From Sitta carolinensis (Eukaryota; Chordata; Aves; Passeriformes; Sittidae): 64,000 nucleotides of DNA. Position 1 is the first letter of the stretch. Each line of letters opens with the position of its first letter. Location of the stretch: positions 10,539,501-10,603,500 of the forward strand of contig CM063298.1 in the NCBI GenBank assembly GCA_032173965.1, written 5' to 3'. A program made the translations under genes and the position numbers. Below the pieces are notes generated by a model. It saw only the letters and a list, made by a program, of their open reading frames with translations, was not told where the DNA came from and did no database searches. Of this stretch, positions 1 to 9,796 are shown piece by piece.

Positions 1-729
1 TCTCTTGGGTGTCAGGTTTATGGTTGGACTTGATCTCCAAGGTCTTTTCAAGCCTGAATTCTGCTGCAGTCTGGGCTCTGAGCTGGTCAGAGGCATCATG
101 AGCAATACCATGGCAGGGGGTTGCTCCTGCAGAGAGGCTCATCTCACCTGCAGGCCATGGCAGGGAAAACAGAGCCTTCTGGGGATTCATTCCTCTTCCT
201 ACATCAACCTCAGAGGGAAGATCCTAAACCAAGCTCCTAATGTCTGCTTCTGACCTCCCAGCACGTGACTGGATCTGTGTTTTGGCCTCACAGATGTGTT
301 GCTAAGGGGAGAGGATGGCTCCTGGACACCTCATGGACATTCAGGGCCCGAGGAGATCCTGTTTGTGCAGAACAAAAGGTCAGGCAAAACCTTGGCAAGA
401 TGAGTTTTTCCAGCTCCTCTGCAGAGGTCTGGGGCATGTGTACACCCAGTCAAAGGAATCCTGCACTGGACAGGCTCGTCTCTCTCTGCTGGGCATGGCT
501 GTCTTTGGCATGTTTAAAGATCAAAACTGAAGGAGAAGACAGAAATGAATTGTCCCTAGGCTGAGAGCTGGGCAGGAAAGGACAGCTCAGGCTAGGTAAG
601 AACACACCCCAGCTATGCTGTGTCAGCCCTGTACCCCCATGCCAGGCTGCCCTCTCCACTGCTGGTCAGTTCTGGATGTTGGATCTCTGCTCTGATCCTT
701 GGCCATGCAACTCCCAGCCCTTGGATCTG
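1..729. other. Unique sequence, no gene recognised
   Basis: No open frame here has recognisable protein motifs, and I see no tandem or dispersed repeat. The short open frames on both strands overlap one another and look like chance frames in GC-moderate DNA. Confidence 0.5.
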
Positions 730-922
730 GCTTTGATCGTCTCAATGATTAAATCAATATAATTCATGTTTTTCTTCCTGAATGTAATTGCTTTTTGAGA
801 CCAGTTACAGTTTTGGCCTTACACTACCCCATGGAAATGAGTTCCATGATCAATTACAAGTTGTGTGAAAAAAGTGCTGCCTCTTCTTTGTTTTAAATCT
901 GCTACCTGACAATTCCATGGAC
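730..922 (-). mobile_element. Old CR1 LINE relic (3' region)
   Basis: Read on the minus strand, the segment follows the 3' part of older CR1 elements. It has a block resembling 'ggtttaaaacaaa...', then a 'cttcacacaac'-like block, then 'tggaactcatt' and 'aaggccaaaactgtaactgg'-like motifs in the expected order. It is diverged, carries indels and has no octamer tail. This points to an older insertion than the other CR1 ends in the window. It has no coding capacity. The family call rests on remembered consensus features and was not aligned. Confidence 0.6.
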
Positions 923-2130
923 TGCATCCTTGTTCCTGAACAGAAAGAAGCAGGAACTGATCATCCCCAACCACTCACAGAGGGCTCCAGGCTGTGCTAC
1001 ACTGCCCCATCACCCACTCAGATGCCTCCTGCTGAACCCCAAAAGCCCTTGCCTGTTTTTTGGTCCCTGTGGGCTCCATTAAACGCCTGTGCTCAGTCCT
1101 GTTCTGGTTTTCTCAACTCTCCTGAGGATGAGGAGGCAGGAATGGTTACACCACCCAGCTTGGGGTGTGGGGATGCTGTGGACTTACCACAGCAGAACTG
1201 CATTTTCTGGTTTGCTCACAGTTCCTCTCCTCATCCTTCCCAAACCCTGATCCCATTTCTTGCCCCCCACTGAGCCTCTGTTTTCCATGAGCTCGCCCAA
1301 GAACCCCAGATTTCTTTCCCCAGCAGTAATGGCTAATTCAGAGCCCAGTGCTCAGTTAGCAGGGAGTCCAACCACTGCATGTTTTTCATTCTGTTCCAGT
1401 CTGGGCTTGGCTGGGACAGAAGCTATTCCAGTTCCAGGCTGGGCTAACACCACTTCATTACCTGTTCATGAGCAAAGCCAGCCTGGGGTCACACGAGGTG
1501 CCCAGAGCACGAGCCCTCCACCTGCCCCCCTCCCCCTGGCACCTGTCTGATGCCAGCACAGCTCTCCCTGTGTCCCTGCCAAGGAGCTGCCTGGCTGTGC
1601 TCTGCCATGCCTTGCCAGCACCACTGACAGTGGGACACGCAGTGAGAGACACCGAGGAGCGTGGCAGGGGAAGGGGGGACACACAGGGTTTGCTGGGAAC
1701 AGCATTCAGGTCCTCCACTGAGGGAAAAAAGGGAATCACACCGTGCCTGGCTTCCCCAGACAGAGCCCCAGGGAGGGGCAGGGAGCTCCCCCAGCAGCTG
1801 GAGCCCACGGTGGTGTCACAGGAGCATGAGGGTGGGGACAGGCACAGGGCTGGTGCTGATGATCCCTGGGGATGTGAGTGCCAGTGCCTCACTGTGGCTG
1901 CTGCTTTTCATCTCCCCAGATGCTCATTATCCACTCCAGCCGATGCTCTAGAGCATCTCCAGGTCAGACATTTCTGTCATTGACCCTGCTGACTCCTTGG
2001 CTGTGGCATTTGTGGGCACAGCATGGGACACTTCCTTCCCCCTCCCACCCAGCAGCAGTTTGGCTCTTGAGCTCTTGCACTGCAAAATTCACCTTCTGTC
2101 CTTCCCTACAAAGATCTGAACCTTTCTGAT
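923..2130. other. Unique GC-rich sequence, nothing recognised
   Basis: Several frames are open on both strands (for example 1458-1892 minus and 1468-1983 plus). They overlap extensively and show no domain-like composition, so they are read as non-coding. No repeats were seen. Confidence 0.5.
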
Positions 2131-2575
2131 GAGCTTCCTACTATTTATCCTTCGAGAAGTATTTTAATATTGGCTTTTATGCTTTTAGCAAGTTTTCCCT
2201 AAAAATACTTTTGGCCTGTCCTTACGGGTATTACATCTTACAGACATACTTTGTACTCCATTCTATCTTCCTTCTTTGGAAATTATTTCAATTTTGATGA
2301 ATCTCTCATTCTTCTTGTAACTTCTTTCATTACTAAAGTATGGCAGATTTTTTTTTTCTGGGTATTTTAGCACATTTTAGATTAGTTGTATATATTTATT
2401 CCGAGCCTCTAATACTTTGTCTTTAAACAGTTTTTATGCCTTCTGTAAATATTTTACCCTTTTAGCTTTTCTTTTGAATTCCTTTTCAACTACTTTTGTA
2501 TTTTTATCTTGTTCCCATTCTTAAAATTAGACTTTGGGTTAGATTTTGTTTCTTTTTCTTTTCTCTTTCAGTCCT
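2131..2575. other. T-rich low-GC block ending in a splice-acceptor-like tract
   Basis: This is a sharply AT-rich stretch with many T runs on the plus strand. It ends at about 2550-2572 in a long pyrimidine tract followed by CAG, which looks like a 3' splice site. The 150 bases after it give a short open frame (to about 2723) with no recognised protein similarity. The block may be an old transposon remnant or conserved non-coding DNA; the sequence alone does not decide. Confidence 0.35.
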
Positions 2576-3513
2576 AAAAGGACTTGGCTCTTTGGTTCTC
2601 TTTGGTCATGGGCCCAGCAAGGTCCAAGAGAGGGTGACTGCAGAAGTTCACAGAGATTCTGTGCTCCAGCAGATCCATCACCGTGAGAGATGGAGCCAGA
2701 AAGACCTTGAAAAACTTCTCTGACACGACCTCAAAGAACGTGCATGAGAGGAAAAGAAACTTAGAAATTAAGGGTGACACGCTCCAGACCTTTGCACACC
2801 CGGAGTGAGTGGGACAATGAGGGACCCCATCCCACAGGGAAAGGCTGCCTAGGGTGCCAGGGGAGCCCTCCTGGCACACAGCCCTGCCAGGACAGGGCTC
2901 ACACAGCCGGGAGGGCACGGCCAGCCAGGCAGGAGCACAGCAGAGCCCGAGCCTGCTCTCCAGAGCCTCGGGGCAGCTGAGAGGTGCCAGCAAACAGCAT
3001 CTCCCCCATCATGGAGCACGGCCACTCAACCTGGGAAGAGCAGGTCCCCAGGGACTGCCGGCAGCACGAGAGGCAGCCTGGCAGCCCATTCCCAGAGCCT
3101 GAGACAGCAAACCTTAGAATAGATACCCCGGAGGATCCCAGGCTTATCCACCCCCTCAGGCAGCTCTGCTCGGCTCAGCTCTGAGAAACCTCGGGCTGCC
3201 GAGTCCCAGGGCTGCTCCGTGGGAATGAGGAGCCTGGCAGCCCAGGCTGGACATCACACCGTCCTTATTTATTCCTCCAGTGACTGGGGACAAGCCCAGC
3301 CACTGCCAGGTTTTGCTCCAGCTGCCTGTCTGTCCACATGGCCACTGAGGATGAGGCTGGTGGGATGCCTGGATAGGTGGTTGCGTTTTCAGACCAGGAT
3401 AAATAGTAAATAAAAGTTTCTGGGCTGTGCTTTGACCACTGCAGTGACGTGGTTTGTGTCTACACATGTAAGCTTCAAGGCTCTCTTCCTCTCCAAACAC
3501 AGGATCTCTTCTG
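2576..3513. other. Unique sequence, nothing recognised
   Basis: GC-rich unique DNA. Both strands carry overlapping chance frames. The minus-strand frames that enter from the 3.7-4.9 kb repeat array are array read-through. Confidence 0.5.
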
Positions 3514-3608
3514 TCCCACACTTTGGGAAGTGTCCCACACTTTGGGAAGCGTCCCTCACTTTGGGAAGAGTCCCACACTTTGGGAAGTGTCCCACACTTT
3601 GGGAAGAG
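3514..3608 (+). repeat. 19-bp tandem repeat, 5 copies
   Basis: Five head-to-tail copies of a 19-bp unit, TCCCACACTTTGGGAAGTG, with single-base differences at three positions (A/T in CAC/CTC and GTG/GCG/GAG near the end). It lies 70 bp upstream of the large ~31-bp minisatellite and shares no unit sequence with it. Confidence 0.95.
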
Positions 3609-3676
3609 TCCCTCACCTGTGCTTGGCTCCACACTGCCCAGAGAGGGGCCTGTGCTAGGGCCACGCTGGGGGATAT

Positions 3677-4889
3677 CCATGGACCTGCAGGGAGTGTCTG
3701 CAGCTCCATGGACACACCATGGGTGGCTGCAGCTCCATGGACACACCCATGGGTTCCTGCAGCTCCATGGACACACCCATGGGTTCCTGCAGCTCCATGG
3801 AACACCATGGGTGCCTGCAGCTCCATGGACACACCCATGGGTTCCTGCAGCTCCATGGACACACCATGGGTGCCTACAGCTTTCCATGGATACACACCCA
3901 TGGGTGCCTGCAGCTCCATGGTACACACCATGGGTGCCTGCAGCTCCATGGACACACCCATGGGTTGCCTGCAGCTCCATGGATACACACCCATGGGTGC
4001 CTGCAGCTCCATGGACACACCCATGGGTTCCTGCAGCTCCATGGATACACACCCATGGGTGCCTACAGCTCCATGGATACACACCATGGGTGCCTGCAGC
4101 TCCATGGATACACCATGGGTGCCTGCAGCTCCATGGACACACCATGGGTGCCTGCAGCTCCATGGATACACACCCATGGGTGCCTGCAGCTCCATGGATA
4201 CACACCATGGGTGCCTACAGCTCCATGGATACACACCAATGGGTGCCTGCAGCTCCATGGATACACACCCATGGGTGCCTGCAGCTCCATGGATACACAC
4301 CCATGGGTGCCTGCAGCTCCATGGACACACCCATGGGTGCCTGCAGCTCCATGGATACACACCCATGGGTGCTGCAGCTCCATGGATACACACCCATGGG
4401 TGCCTGCAGCTCCATGGACACACCCATGGGTGCCTACAGCTCCATATGACACACCCATGGGTGGTTGAAGTTCCATGGACACACCATGGGTGCCTGCAGC
4501 TCCATGGACACACCATGGGTGCCTGCAGCTCCATGGACACACCCATGGGTTCCTGCAGCTCCATGGACACACCATGGGTGCCTGCAGCTCCATGGACACA
4601 CCATGGGTGCCTGCAGCTCCATGGATACACACCCATGGGTGCCTGCATCTCCATGGATGCACACCCATGGGTGCCTGCAGTGGACACACCATGGGTGGCT
4701 GCAGCTCCATGGACACCTCAAGGGTGTCTGCAGCTTCCTGGATCCACACAGGGTGGCTGCAGCTCCATGGATACACACCAGGGGTGCCTGCAGCTCCATG
4801 GATACACAGCATGGGTGTCTGCAGCTCATGGATACACACCATGGGTGCCTGCAGCTCCATGGATACACACCCATGGGTGTCTGCAGCTC
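3677..4889 (+). repeat. Large minisatellite, ~28-33 bp unit, about 39 copies
   Basis: The unit is CTGCAGCTCCATGG followed by A(TA)CACACCCATGGGTGC. Copies differ mainly by presence or absence of the dinucleotides TA or CA and of one C, giving lengths of about 28-33 bp. Other variants are TTC for TGC and TA for TG. Each unit carries the palindromes CTGCAG, CCATGG and often CCCATGGG. Because no unit rotation contains a stop codon on either strand, very long overlapping frames span it (to 560 codons on plus, 432 on minus). The implied peptides are only the translated repeat. Variant units are interspersed, as in a mutating VNTR. Confidence 0.97.
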
Positions 4890-5275
4890 AGCACCTGGGC
4901 CACTCCCTGCCCAGCAGATCACCAGAGCTTGGCTGACCCTGGGACCAGGGACCCCTCTTGCTCCAGCCCAGGCATGCCCTGCACACACCAGGACCCCTGG
5001 AGGATGGGAATTCCCTCCCAGCTCACCATGCACAAGCTGCTAAATGCCAGGATGTCCTGCTCTTATGTTTGCTACAAACAGTGTCACCAAGCTGGCAGCT
5101 CCCAGGAGCTTTAATCAGAACAAAGAAAAATAACTTCAGGGCTTTGCAGCGCTGAATTATGGACACAAGCTTTTGGAAGAGGGCCTAGATCTTGTTCCCT
5201 TGGCTTAAAGGTTGGAAAGTCTCAGCTACAAGGGTCTAATCTCCCTGACACAACCCATCTGTACTCAGGTACCAC
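4890..5275. other. Unique sequence, nothing recognised
   Basis: Short unique spacer between the minisatellite and a CR1 end, with no gene-like frame. Confidence 0.5.
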
Positions 5276-5630
5276 AGGCTGAGAGAACTGGGGGTGTCCA
5301 GAGGAGAAGAGAAGGCTCCAGGGAGAGCTCAGAGCCCCTGCCAGAGCCTAAAGGGGCTCCAGGAGAGCTGGAGAGGGACTGGGGATGAGGGATGGAAGGA
5401 CAGGACACAGGGAATGGCTTCCTAGATGGGATATGGGGAAGGAATTGTTCCCTGGGAGGGTGGGCAGGCCCTGGCACAAGTGCCCAGAGCAGCTGTGGCT
5501 GCCCTGGATCCCTGGCAGTGCCCAGGGCCAGGCTGGATGGGGTTTGGGGCACCCTGGGACAGTGGGAGGGGTCCCTGCCAGGGAATGAGAAAGGTCCCTT
5601 CCAACCCAACCCATTTTGTGATTCCATGAT
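5276..5630 (+). mobile_element. CR1 LINE, 3'-terminal fragment
   Basis: The order of motifs is that of an avian CR1 3' end: a 'gagagaactgggggtgt' block, 'gagaagagaaggctcc', 'ggagagctggagagggact', 'gggtgggcaggccctggcac', then 'aaggtcccttccaaccc' and a decayed tail with ATTCCATGAT. The element is 5'-truncated, as most CR1 copies are, and keeps only the last ~355 bp, so it has no reverse transcriptase domain. The family is well known; the subfamily was not determined. Confidence 0.93.
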
Positions 5631-6045
5631 CAGTGCTCGGAATTCCCTGGGGCTCAGCACTGGGGTCAGGCTGTGCTCCCTGCCACCCCTGGGACACTGC
5701 TCTGCTGCCCAGCACACACACACAGCCTGTCCCTCCACGGCAAGGGCACCTCAGCTCCCTCCTGGCCCTGCTGCTGCCACCACCTCAGCAGGGTGACAGC
5801 CACTGCCAGGAGGGCAAAGAGCCCAGCCCATCAGGCATGTAAACAGCCATCCTGAAAATGTTTCCATTTTCCTGAAATTTTATGCTTTTGGACAAGGTTT
5901 GCCCTTTTTTTATTTGATTGGCTATTTGCATTTGAATATTTTGGAGCTTTTATTCTCACAGCTCTTAGGGGAACAATGTTAATAAACAGGATGACTTGAG
6001 AGTTTCAAAACACATGCAGTCAAAATCTACTTCACTATAACTATC
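5631..6045. other. Unique sequence grading into AT-rich DNA
   Basis: The first half is GC-rich. From about 5855 the base composition drops abruptly to AT-rich. No gene or repeat is recognised. Confidence 0.5.
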
Positions 6046-6112
6046 ATTATTAATAATAATAATAACAATAATAATTACAATAATAAAAACAATAATAGTA
6101 ATAACAATTATC
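6046..6112 (+). repeat. Degenerate (TAA)n/(AAC)n microsatellite
   Basis: Imperfect A/T trinucleotide run made of AATAAT, AACAAT and AATAGT units, about 67 bp. It encodes only low-complexity peptides. Confidence 0.9.
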
Positions 6113-7000
6113 AATATAAAGGACTGGCAGTGCTGTCTCAGTATAAAATCCAAGCAAGCACCCCTCGGCGTGTTTGCTATTTGCTGCATATTTGCAATTA
6201 GCTCTTGTCTGCAGAAGGCAAAGTGCACTGTTTATGGTTTTACTGCAGCATCCAAGTACTTTATATGCTTATTTTTCATAACAAAATTACTCTGCCCATA
6301 AATCAGGCTAAACTCACAGGCAGCTTTGACCCCTGGCCTCGACCTTTTGCTGTAGATCAGCTGTTCATAAACTGTGTGCGCAGATTCGGTGTCCAGGGCT
6401 GCATTAGGAATAAAATATTTGGGAAACACAATTTGCATCACAGCTCTCTAAGCAAGTATTTGGCTTCCTGGAAATGATGACTCATGGTTGGGATGTGCAG
6501 AAATGTACCAATAACATAACCTTTCGATCCTCTAATGCCAGACAGAGCCGTGCAAAGCAGGGCTCTGTGCTGCCCAGAGGGCTGGCACAGCAGCCCGTAT
6601 ATATAGCAGCACTTCAGACTCTGCTTTTCTTTTTTTCAAATTTGTGGGAAAGATAAAAAAGGGCAGGACATGACACCGAGGTCAGGCAGCTCCCAGAGCC
6701 ACGCTTTATCAGACCATCTCTGATCAGCCTCTTCCTCTGCCACCCTGATGGTTTAATAAGCAACAGTTTCTGGAATCAGCCCTGTGTCCTGGCATATTTT
6801 ATAGGGTCTTTCCAGCCTAGCTGTATTAGGTATGAAGAGCTTTACGAAGAAACCTTTGCAGCGTGGGTCTAGTCTCTGGCAAGGTGAAGCAGCTGCACTG
6901 TTATTGCTCAGAAATGTATATAAAATTGTCACTGGAGAAGCCTCATTTATTCCCTGACACAGGCAGTTACGAGCCAACGGTGAGATTTCCAAACAGCCCC
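6113..7000. other. AT-rich unique block, candidate conserved non-coding DNA
   Basis: Low-GC, non-repetitive DNA between GC-rich flanks. It holds a TGACTCA-type motif (about 6477-6484), several homeodomain-like TAAT and ATTA cores, and TATATATA near 6599. No frame looks coding. Composition and lack of decay signs suggest a conserved regulatory block, which is an inference that needs alignment to other birds. Confidence 0.3.
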
Positions 7001-7742
7001 TGGCAAGTGTCACCAGCCAGGAGGGGCTCGTGCCAGGCTCTGCCAGCCACCAGACATGTGTGAGGCCACCCTGCTCAGAGCCACCTCAAGCCCTCAGTGC
7101 CCTTCACCCCGGGCACAAAAGAAACCAGAGCAAACTCTGTCCCTCTGCAGGGCACGAGAGCTCAGCTTCCCACCACACTCCTCCTCTTTCTGCAGGAAAA
7201 CGCAGTTCTGCGAAACCAAAATCAGAGAATTTTTTTTTTTTTTTTTTATTTTATTTCCCGGCAATTCTGTTTGGGATTAACCCAGCATCTGTCTCAGCTG
7301 CTGCACTGCATTCCGGGCTGCCCAGTCAGCTGGGCTCGTTGCCCGTGGGGGGCTTGAGCCTCTGAGCAGCTGGGAGGAGCCTCAGGGGGAGTGGCCACTG
7401 AGCAGACCAGGGCAGAGCCCTCTGGCCAGCGAGCCCCGGACTCTTTGAGAACCACCCAGTTTTCTCAGAAAGGAGAGGGAGAAGAGCTTCCTTCAGAACA
7501 GCAGCCTTCTGCCCAGCTCCAGCTGCCACGGGAGAATGTCTCAACCCCACGGGGGGAGCAGCAGCCCTGTGCTCCTCGGAGGAGTTTGGGATAATCCTGG
7601 CTCATGCACACTTTCTGTTTGGCACTCCCTGGGTATCTGCAAGCCTCAGTGATGTCCAGTGCAAGCATCTGCCCCAGGCTGTGTTACCTTAAACAACCCC
7701 AGCCCAACAGATACAACACAGCGCACAGAGCAGTCCAGTGGA
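7001..7742. other. Unique sequence with a poly-T run
   Basis: A run of about 19 T lies near 7231-7249. The rest is GC-rich unique DNA with no gene-like frame. Confidence 0.5.
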
Positions 7743-7930
7743 AATCACAGAATCACTGAGGCTGGAAAAAGCTCTCCAAGATCATCCAGTCCAACCTTTG
7801 CCAGATCCCCACCTTGTCACCAGCCCAGAGCATTGAGTCCCAAGTCCAGGCCTGCCTTGGAGACCTCCAGGGACCCAAAACCTCTAATTCCTGATCATCC
7901 TCCCAGGAAGAAACTCTTCCTGAACTGAAA
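7743..7930 (-). mobile_element. CR1 LINE, 3'-terminal fragment (minus)
   Basis: On the plus strand it begins with AATCACAGAATCACTGAGG, the reverse complement of a CR1 3' terminus. This is followed by 'ggaaaaagctctccaagatc', 'atccagtccaacc' and the 'aggaagaaactcttcct' block. The element is 5'-truncated, non-coding, and about 190 bp long. Confidence 0.92.
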
Positions 7931-8780
7931 CACACTGTGAGAAGCAGAGCACCACTAAATGTCATTTTTTGGAATTCCTCTGGGTGCCAAACGTGGGAAA
8001 GCTTGGCACCTTGTCCCTGCAGACCTCTCTGCTCCAAACCTCAGGCACCAAACCCCTGGCAGCAGCTGGCACAGAGGCCAGCAATGCACAGGGGGCTCTG
8101 CAGAGCTCCCAGCCCCGGGTGCACCCCCTGCCCAGCCCCACCTGGCTGCTGTCCCTGCCCCATTTCAGGGGCTGGGTTTGTGCCAGCTGTGGGGCACAGG
8201 GGATGCTGCCTGCCCGGCCCTGCCCTGCAGCTTCCCTCTGCAGCTGGTGTGTGCTGCAGACGGAGTGCACAGCTGTGGGGATCTGGGAAGCAGCTGCTGC
8301 CTCCCACTTGTCGGCAGGCAGAGCTGAGCAGGGATCTCCTCTGCTCCAGGGGCCCCGGAGCAGCTGCCTGGCCCAGCACTCTGCAGGGTCCCTGACTGGA
8401 GCTCTCTCTGCCCTGTTAGGGGATGCAGGGGTTAATCTGCCCGGGTTTCTGTGCTGGCAGTGCTACACAGAGATGTCACCCAGGCTCTGCCTCTGTGAGA
8501 GGGACAAAGATGAGCACAGGCATCTGGGGGATTCCTGCAGGGTGTTTATTGGGAGGGCTGAGCCCGTTCAACACCCTCGATGATCCCAAGTGCTGGCAGC
8601 GCCAGCTTGCCATGGAACAGCATTTCTAAGCAGGGCAACTCCAGCAGTGGCAGGAGCTTCTCCTGGCTCCCTGCTGTCCTGCCAGCAGGCCCTGCTGAGG
8701 AGGGTGAGGGTCCCTTTGCCAGCCTTCCTCCAGCCTGGCCCTCAGGCAGGGAGCCAGAGCACCATCACCTCCAGCAGGCA
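7931..8780. other. Unique GC-rich sequence, nothing recognised
   Basis: Frames of up to 204 codons are open in several overlapping phases (7969-8583 plus, for example). They are Cys/Ser/Pro-rich and unsupported by splice sites or family motifs, so they are treated as chance frames. Confidence 0.45.
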
Positions 8781-8985
8781 GCTTTACTGGCTGACACTAT
8801 AAATGTTCTGTGCTCTCATGGATTTGATGCTGTTTTTATGAACTTGGAGCTCAGTGTGGCTGTTTAGTTTGAGATGAGCGAGGAATGTATTAATAGTTGG
8901 GTAAAGCACACTCCGAGCTTCTAATCTGACCGGGCTGTTTGCTTTAGGGAAAAAACACTTCACTTTTTCCATTCATTACTATTCC
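8781..8985. other. AT-rich unique block, candidate conserved non-coding DNA
   Basis: About 200 bp of low-GC unique DNA with ATAAAT, TTAATAG and TTAG motifs, flanked by GC-rich DNA. No coding frame. The conserved status is a guess from composition. Confidence 0.25.
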
Positions 8986-9164
8986 TTGTTCGTGGCTGCA
9001 GCCCCCGCCCCCAGCACACCGGAGGCTGCTTTAACCCCTCTCCCACTGCACCCCAGCCACCCACGCTGTCACACAGGGAGGAGAACCCTTGGCACAGCTA
9101 CACAAAGGCTTTTCTCCTCTCAGACCCTGTTAAAACCCACGGGCACAAACCTGGTGCCAGGCTC
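8986..9164. other. Unique spacer
   Basis: Short GC-rich unique DNA preceding the solo LTR; nothing recognised. Confidence 0.4.
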
Positions 9165-9796
9165 ATCCAGTGTGAGAGGGAATGGATGGTCAGAGATCTT
9201 TTCTCTGAAGATCTCTGATGCCAGGTCTTGGAAATTGCGGTTTATTGCAAAGGGTGTGGGTGCAGGGGCTGCTTAAAGCTGCCAGCTCAGCTTGGAGCAG
9301 GCCTGAAAGACAGCGAGGAAAGAGAGAGAGAGAGCAAGAGAGAGCAAAAGATAGAATAGCAGAAGACAGAAAAAGAGCTCTGAAATTCCTGTTACAACAC
9401 AATAAATCTTCTTCCGTGCTGAATATGCTAATTCTCATTAACTAATCTAGTACACGATACAAATCCTATAGCATTTACATATAGCTTATAAGAATCAGTA
9501 CATTACCATACTGTGTTACATTTTAAACGCTAAAAACTGCTCTTTGGACCCTTTCTGCCAAGGTAGTGGGGTCTGCTTAACCCTTGGACCTGTCTGTAAG
9601 CAGAGGGCATTGTTTAATCAGAAGGGGATTACCTTCAGTGGCCAGACCATTATTTTCCAGTTGTTCAATAACCAAGGCTTGGTATCTCAAAGCTTGCTTT
9701 CATTCCAATCTGTCTACAGTTTCTATATTATCAAAATCTTTTGCCAGGTAATCATATTTATAAGGTTTTCCTGTTTCATCCTCCCCAACAAGCCAG
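9165..9796 (-). mobile_element. Solo LTR of an endogenous retrovirus, with target-site duplication
   Basis: The LTR itself spans 9171-9790 (620 bp). Read on minus it starts TGTTGGGGAGG and ends CCCTCTCACA, so it has TG...CA ends. Flanking 6-bp direct repeats are ATCCAG at 9165-9170 and AGCCAG at 9791-9796, with one mismatch. A minus-strand AATAAA lies at 9241-9246, about 70 bp from the 3' end, as expected for R/U5. The middle is AT-rich, and a GA-rich stretch lies at 9315-9355. No gag, pol or env lies next to it, so this is the product of LTR-LTR recombination. A 6-bp duplication fits the beta-like (ERVK) class, but that placement is an inference. Confidence 0.85.

Noticed and set aside
3432..5114. 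560-codon plus frame and 432-codon minus frame (3389-4687) as a repeat protein gene
   Set aside because: Both are the translation of a stop-free minisatellite; the frame shifts with unit-length variants, and no start context, splice sites or non-repeat domain supports a gene.
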